Assembly (NCBI GenBank): GCA_963854835.1
Contig: OY978525.1
Location: forward strand, 90,670,307-90,734,306
Length of the DNA: 64,000 bases
From: Megamerina dolium
Lineage: Eukaryota; Arthropoda; Insecta; Diptera; Megamerinidae
Direction of reading: 5' to 3'
Below, in pieces: positions 63,833-64,000 of this stretch. A program made the translations under genes and the position numbers. The notes under the pieces are model-generated. The model saw nothing but the letters and a program-made list of their open reading frames with translations, was not told where the DNA came from and made no database searches. The stretch's first letter is position 1. Each line of letters starts with the position of its first letter.

Positions 63833-64000
63833 CCTTTTGTTTCTGGTTCTTTGGTTGGATGGAAAAACGCCGGAAAAAATGTAAATGCAAATTAAACTTA
63901 ATAATTAAAATTGTATTCGTACAAAAAAAACGTTGCATAAATTTAGGGTGGTTTTAAATATTTGTTCATGCAATGTTTAGTAGCATACTACAGTGCTTCT
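63833..64000. other. 5' flank of gene D
   Basis: Upstream of the minus-strand start of gene D. AT-rich; no promoter motif recognised. Confidence 0.4.

Overview
The window looks like a higher-dipteran (schizophoran) fly nuclear genome, and the closest protein matches I recognise point to a tephritid-type fruit fly. The DNA is AT-rich, genes have many short GT-AG introns, intergenic DNA is full of (TA)n arrays, and there are mariner-like transposons, a LINE remnant and other interspersed repeats. The species call is inference. The protein calls rest on direct reading of spliced exons.

Layout. 1.3-4.1 kb (+): WDR48/UAF1, ten exons, 666 codons. 5.3-5.8 kb (-): intronless VHL, convergent with WDR48. 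6.0-6.9 kb (+): TRAPPC2L, divergent from VHL across a 180-bp shared promoter. 7.0-14.2 kb (-), 19.8-24.1 kb (-), 55.8-60.6 kb (+) and 61.4-63.8 kb (-): four paralogous ERMP1/Fxna-like M28 metallopeptidase genes, here called A, B, C and D. A and C are complete on paper. B lacks a visible start codon. D is interrupted by a 200-N gap that swallows its peptidase domain.

Between B and C lie about 31 kb with no convincing host gene. This stretch holds a 3.5-kb inverted duplication built from two dead mariner copies plus flanking DNA, another full-length dead mariner, two mariner remnants, two of three copies of a modular repeat with CCACGCCCAC boxes every ~150 bp, three copies of a tRNA-headed SINE-like family, and several (TA)n arrays.

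How the genes relate. WDR48 (deubiquitinase cofactor), VHL (ubiquitin-ligase receptor) and TRAPPC2L (vesicle tethering) are compact housekeeping neighbours with no evident joint pathway. The ERMP1 paralogs form a tandem family of predicted ER membrane proteases. Their exon lengths match to the base at most junctions, so individual intron gains or losses can be read directly. The main points for a second look are the SINE-like family, the modular repeat, the imperfect palindrome, the intron differences among paralogs, and an apparent GC-AG intron in TRAPPC2L.
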